A stretch of DNA of 17,867 nucleotides from assembly GCA_903889815.1 (NCBI GenBank), contig CAISYX010000290.1, forward strand, positions 1-17,867, written 5' to 3'. This DNA comes from an uncultured Gammaproteobacteria bacterium (GTDB taxonomy: Bacteria; Pseudomonadota; Gammaproteobacteria; Pseudomonadales; Pseudohongiellaceae). The notes beneath the pieces were generated by a model. The model was not told where the DNA came from and did no database searches. It worked only from the letters and a program-made list of their open reading frames with translations. Positions 14,525 to 17,867 of this stretch are shown one piece after another (positions within the stretch are counted from its first letter, which is position 1; every line of letters begins with the position of its first letter). A program made the position numbers and the translations under genes.

Positions 14525-15015
14525 CAGCGTATCTCCATGACCTGCACTCCGCGGGGCAGCACCGCCAGGATGTGCGCGTTGAAGCGAATCTCGCGACCCG
14601 CCAGCGGGTGATTGAAGTCCACAACCAGCGTGTCCTCATCGATGGATTTCACGACACCGGGAATCTCGAATCCCCCGGCATCGGCAAACGAAAGCACGGT
14701 GCCTTCCACCACTGGGTCTGTGGAATTGGCCAGCAGGGCTGCAAACTTGCGACGCGGCAAGACCTGCACATTGTCAGCGTTGACGGCACCGAAGCTTTTC
14801 TCGACCGGCAGAAGAACGTCCACGAGTTGTCCGCTCACAGCGCCCAGCAAGGCCTCTTCGAAGCCAGGCAAGAGACTGCCGTCGCCCATCACGAAGTTCG
14901 CTGGCGCCTTGTCGAAATTGCTGTCGATCAGCGTTCCGTCGGAAAGGGCCAGGGAAAAGTGCAGCGTCACACGCGCCCCTTCAGCGATTCTGCTCTGTAC
15001 CAAAGACTCATGCAT
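14524..15015 (-). CDS. fkpB: FKBP-type peptidyl-prolyl isomerase (FkpB/SlpA)
   Basis: The 163-residue product is a SlpA-type FKBP: VTLHFSLALSDGTLIDSNFD, GDGSLLPGFEEALLG and a C-terminal DFNHPLAGREIRFNAHILAV, which closes the FKBP fold around an inserted IF (chaperone) domain. It acts in the cytoplasm as prolyl isomerase and chaperone. ATG 15015 overlaps the end of ileS by 8 nt, and the protein starts at the family's usual position; the longer frame to 15123 is antisense-free but lies inside ileS. Gammaproteobacteria normally have lspA between ileS and fkpB; it is absent here. Confidence 0.93.
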   Translation of the reverse strand: MHESLVQSRIAEGARVTLHFSLALSDGTLIDSNFDKAPANFVMGDGSLLPGFEEALLGAVSGQLVDVLLPVEKSFGAVNADNVQVLPRRKFAALLANSTDPVVEGTVLSFADAGGFEIPGVVKSIDEDTLVVDFNHPLAGREIRFNAHILAVLPRGVQVMEIR

Positions 15016-17860
15016 AGTGACGCGTCTCACCGGCGCCGGCGATATTCTCAACGCAGCGCGCGCACAGTTCCGGATGTTCGGCGTGCACGCCGATGTCGGG
15101 GCTGTGATGCCAGCAGCGCACACACTTGGTATTCGCTGACGGCGTGATACGCAGACTCAGCCCGGGAACCTCCGTGCCAGCCGCATCCCCTGCGTCTGCA
15201 AGCGGACGCAGTTGCGCCTGCGACACAATCAGTACGAAACGCAGCTCGTCCTGCAAGCGCGCCAGCATGGCATGCAGGGGCTCCGCGCAGAACAGCGTCA
15301 CTTCTGCGCTCAGAGCGGCGCCGATCAGCTTGTCATTGCGCTGCTTCTCCAGCTCCTTGTTGACGGCCGTCTTCACCGCCATCACCTGCTCCCAGTATTT
15401 GTCGTCCATGGCCGCCTGCTCGGGCAGCAGGGCCAGACTGTTCGAGAACAGGCTCAGAAATACCGATTCGGCGCGCGCGCCGGGAATGCTCGCCCAGATC
15501 TCGTCCGCCGTAAAACTGGTGATCGGCGCGATCAACCGGCACAGGATCTCTGCAATGTGGTACATGGCACTCTGTGTGGAACGCCGCGCCAGACAGTCCT
15601 CCCGCGTCGTGTATTGACGGTCCTTGATCACATCCAGATAGAAGCTGCCCAGTTCGATCACGCAGAAGTTGTGCACTTTCTGATACACCCCCAGGAAGTG
15701 ATATTGCGCGTAATCTTCCTCGACCTGCTTCTGCAGCAGCTGCGCCTGCCGGGTGATCCAGTAGTCCAGCGCCATCATGTCCGCGGGCGCCACCAGATTC
15801 TGAGCCGGGTCGAAGCCGGTGAGATTGGACAGCAGGAAGCGCGCCGTGTTGCGGATGCGGCGATAGGAGTCAGCCACGCGCTTGAGCACTTCCGTAGAGG
15901 CCGTCATTTCGCCGCGGAAATCGGTGGAAGCCACCCAGAGGCGCAGAATGTCGGCACCGTATTCCTGGAACACTTCCTTCGGCGAAATCGTGTTGCCAAG
16001 GGATTTCGACATCTTGTAACCCTTGGAGTCCACCGTGAAGCCGTGTGTGAGGACCTGTCTGTACGGGGCAACACCATACATGGCAATGGAAGTCTTCAGG
16101 GACGACTGGAACCAGCCGCGATGCTGATCAGAGCCCTCCAGATACAGATCCGCGGGAAAGCCGAGGCCTTCGCGCTGCTGCAGCACGGAGTAATGGGTGA
16201 CACCGGAATCGAACCACACGTCCAGCGTATCCGTGACCTTGCTGTATTCGGCGGCTTCTGCCCCCAGCAGATCCTCTGCTGTCATTTCAAACCAGGCGTC
16301 GATGCCGCTGTTTTCGATGCGCAGTGCCACCTCTTCGATCAGTTCGGCCGTGCGCGGATGCAGCGCCTGGGTTTCCTTGTGCACGAACAAGGTGATGGGA
16401 ACGCCCCAGGTGCGCTGACGCGAGACGCACCAGTCCGGGCTGCCCTTGAGCATGAGATCGATGCGCGCCTGACCCCAGTCCGGGATCCACTGCACTTTGG
16501 CGGTAGCGTCCAGCGCCGACGCCAGCAGCCCCTTCTCGTTCATGCTGATGAACCACTGGGGTGTCGCGCGATAGATCAGCGGCGTCTTGGTGCGCCAGCA
16601 ATGCGCATAGCTGTGCACGATCTTTTTCAATGCCACCAGCGCACCGCGCTGCTTGAGCACGTCGATCACGCGTTCATCCGCCTTGTAGACATGTTCGCCG
16701 GCGAACTCACCGGCAGCCGCCGTGAACAGCCCATCGTCATCTACCAGGTTGAGGGTGCCGATGCCGTATTGCCGACCCGCATTGAAGTCGTCCACACCAT
16801 GGTCCGGGGCCGTATGCACAGCGCCGGTGCCGGCGTCCGTGGTGACGTGTTCGCCGAGAATCACCGGTACCTGCCGGGCCACGAAGGGGTGCTGCAGCGC
16901 CTGCAGCTCAAGCGCCTTGCCCTTCGCAGTGCCCAGCACGTCGAAGCTCTCGCTGCCATAGCGTTTCATGATCTCGTCGACCATGGCGGCAGCGACGACA
17001 ATGGTCTCGCGGCCGTTCTCGATCTCGCAGTCCACCAGCGCGTAGTCCAGTTCCGCATTCAGACAGACGGCCTGGTTTGAAGGCAGCGTCCAGGGCGTGG
17101 TGGTCCAGATCACGACGGACAGAGGATCTTGCTGAAGTATTGGAAACGTCACGGCCTTGCTGGCCTGCTCGGAGACTCGTGCAAACACTGCCAGGAAGCC
17201 CGCCTTGTCGACCACAGGAAACCGCACGTCGATGGCGAACGAGGTCTTGTCCTGATACTCCACTTCCGCCTCTGCCAGCGCCGAGGCGCCGACCACGCTC
17301 CAGTACACAGGCTTGTAGCCCTTCACCAGATGGCCATTCTGCGCGATGCGCCCAAGCGCACGCACCGTGTCCGCCTCGGTCTTGAAGTCCATGGTCAGAT
17401 AGGGCTTGTCCCACTCGCCGAGTACGCCCAGACGCACGAAGTCGGCCTTCTGAATCTCGACCTGCCTGGCGGCATACTCACGACAGGCCTTGCGGAATTC
17501 CGCGAAGGACACCTTCTTGCCAACCTTGCCAAGCTTCTTTTCGACATTGATCTCGATAGGCAGGCCGTGGCAGTCCCAGCCCGGCACATAGGGTGAGTCG
17601 AATCCGGCCAGGGTCTTCGACTTGACGATGATGTCCTTGAGCGTCTTGTTGACCGCATGACCCAGATGCAACTCACCATTGGCATAGGGCGGGCCATCAT
17701 GAAGAATGAAACGGGGCCGGCCCGCACTCTTTTCCCTGATGCGGGTGTAGAGGTCCATGCTTTGCCAGCGTGCCAGCATTTCCGGCTCGCGCTGGGCAAG
17801 ACTTGCCTTCATAGGGAACTCTGTCTGCGGCAGGTTCAGGGTGCTTTTGTAGTCAGTCAT
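15008..17860 (-). CDS. ileS: Isoleucyl-tRNA synthetase
   Basis: The 950-residue product is a full-length bacterial IleRS. The HIGH motif is HLGH (65–68, in PPYANGELHLGH), the KMSKS motif is at 616–620, and the CP1 editing domain lies between them. The C-terminal zinc finger uses C913, C916, C933 and C936. Its length matches the mupirocin-sensitive bacterial type (about 940). ATG 17860 is followed by the usual MTDYKSTLNLPQTEFPMKAS. The window ends 7 nt upstream, so neither the ribosome site nor the expected upstream gene (ribF) can be judged. Confidence 0.98.
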   Translation of the reverse strand: MTDYKSTLNLPQTEFPMKASLAQREPEMLARWQSMDLYTRIREKSAGRPRFILHDGPPYANGELHLGHAVNKTLKDIIVKSKTLAGFDSPYVPGWDCHGLPIEINVEKKLGKVGKKVSFAEFRKACREYAARQVEIQKADFVRLGVLGEWDKPYLTMDFKTEADTVRALGRIAQNGHLVKGYKPVYWSVVGASALAEAEVEYQDKTSFAIDVRFPVVDKAGFLAVFARVSEQASKAVTFPILQQDPLSVVIWTTTPWTLPSNQAVCLNAELDYALVDCEIENGRETIVVAAAMVDEIMKRYGSESFDVLGTAKGKALELQALQHPFVARQVPVILGEHVTTDAGTGAVHTAPDHGVDDFNAGRQYGIGTLNLVDDDGLFTAAAGEFAGEHVYKADERVIDVLKQRGALVALKKIVHSYAHCWRTKTPLIYRATPQWFISMNEKGLLASALDATAKVQWIPDWGQARIDLMLKGSPDWCVSRQRTWGVPITLFVHKETQALHPRTAELIEEVALRIENSGIDAWFEMTAEDLLGAEAAEYSKVTDTLDVWFDSGVTHYSVLQQREGLGFPADLYLEGSDQHRGWFQSSLKTSIAMYGVAPYRQVLTHGFTVDSKGYKMSKSLGNTISPKEVFQEYGADILRLWVASTDFRGEMTASTEVLKRVADSYRRIRNTARFLLSNLTGFDPAQNLVAPADMMALDYWITRQAQLLQKQVEEDYAQYHFLGVYQKVHNFCVIELGSFYLDVIKDRQYTTREDCLARRSTQSAMYHIAEILCRLIAPITSFTADEIWASIPGARAESVFLSLFSNSLALLPEQAAMDDKYWEQVMAVKTAVNKELEKQRNDKLIGAALSAEVTLFCAEPLHAMLARLQDELRFVLIVSQAQLRPLADAGDAAGTEVPGLSLRITPSANTKCVRCWHHSPDIGVHAEHPELCARCVENIAGAGETRHYA

Positions 17861-17867
17861 TTCGTCA

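Noticed and set aside
15212..17080. 622-codon open frame on the plus strand
   Set aside because: It is entirely antisense to ileS, whose motifs are complete. Composition (rich in His, Gln, Arg, Val) is typical of a high-GC shadow frame.
1..17867. CRISPR arrays, toxin–antitoxin pairs, phage or anti-phage systems
   Set aside because: No regularly spaced repeats, and no nuclease, helicase, reverse transcriptase or toxin-like proteins among the supported genes.

Overview
This is a compact, high-GC (roughly 60%) chromosomal segment. Housekeeping order ileS–fkpB–ispH, together with rsuA and csaA genes, a Pseudomonas-like REP doublet and dense gene packing, points to a gammaproteobacterium, perhaps near Pseudomonadales/Cellvibrionales. 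The exact lineage cannot be fixed from the window. No CRISPR array, tRNA, rRNA, intact insertion sequence or phage gene was seen.

Left part (1–3600): the 5' end of a secreted protein of unknown function. Then a lipoprotein M14 zinc carboxypeptidase broken by an in-frame TAA immediately before its catalytic Glu. Its start codon is abutted by a REP doublet (REPIN-like). Next come a Tat-exported four-helix copper-storage protein (Csp1-like) and, divergently, a DUF1801 gene, a VOC-fold gene and csaA.

Middle (3600–9490): a fumarylacetoacetate-hydrolase-family protein with an apparent Sec signal peptide, and divergently rsuA. A minus-strand operon follows: periplasmic tandem rhodanese, YeeE/TsuA-type thiosulfate transporter, and a 59-residue small membrane protein. 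This looks like a periplasm-to-cytoplasm sulfur acquisition module. After a 437-bp gap lie a phosphinothricin-acetyltransferase-like GNAT and a convergent RimJ/L-like GNAT.

Malonate operon (9490–12195, minus): madL–madM (malonate transporter), a MatB-type malonyl-CoA synthetase and the RimJ/L-like GNAT, with TGATG overlaps at two junctions. It should import malonate and activate it to malonyl-CoA. The coupled acetyltransferase and the PxxxxGK motif of MatB suggest possible lysine-acylation control. No malonyl-CoA decarboxylase or regulator lies in the window.

Right part (12196–17867): a secreted alpha/beta-hydrolase esterase divergent from madL, then a short stretch resembling debris of a membrane PH-domain gene. 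Last is the minus-strand ileS–fkpB–ispH cluster, in which lspA, normally between ileS and fkpB, is absent: ileS and fkpB overlap by 8 nt.

The best leads are the double-hit M14 gene with its REPIN, the signal-peptide-bearing FAH protein, the sulfur operon with its small protein, the GNAT-coupled MadLM/MatB unit and the missing lspA.
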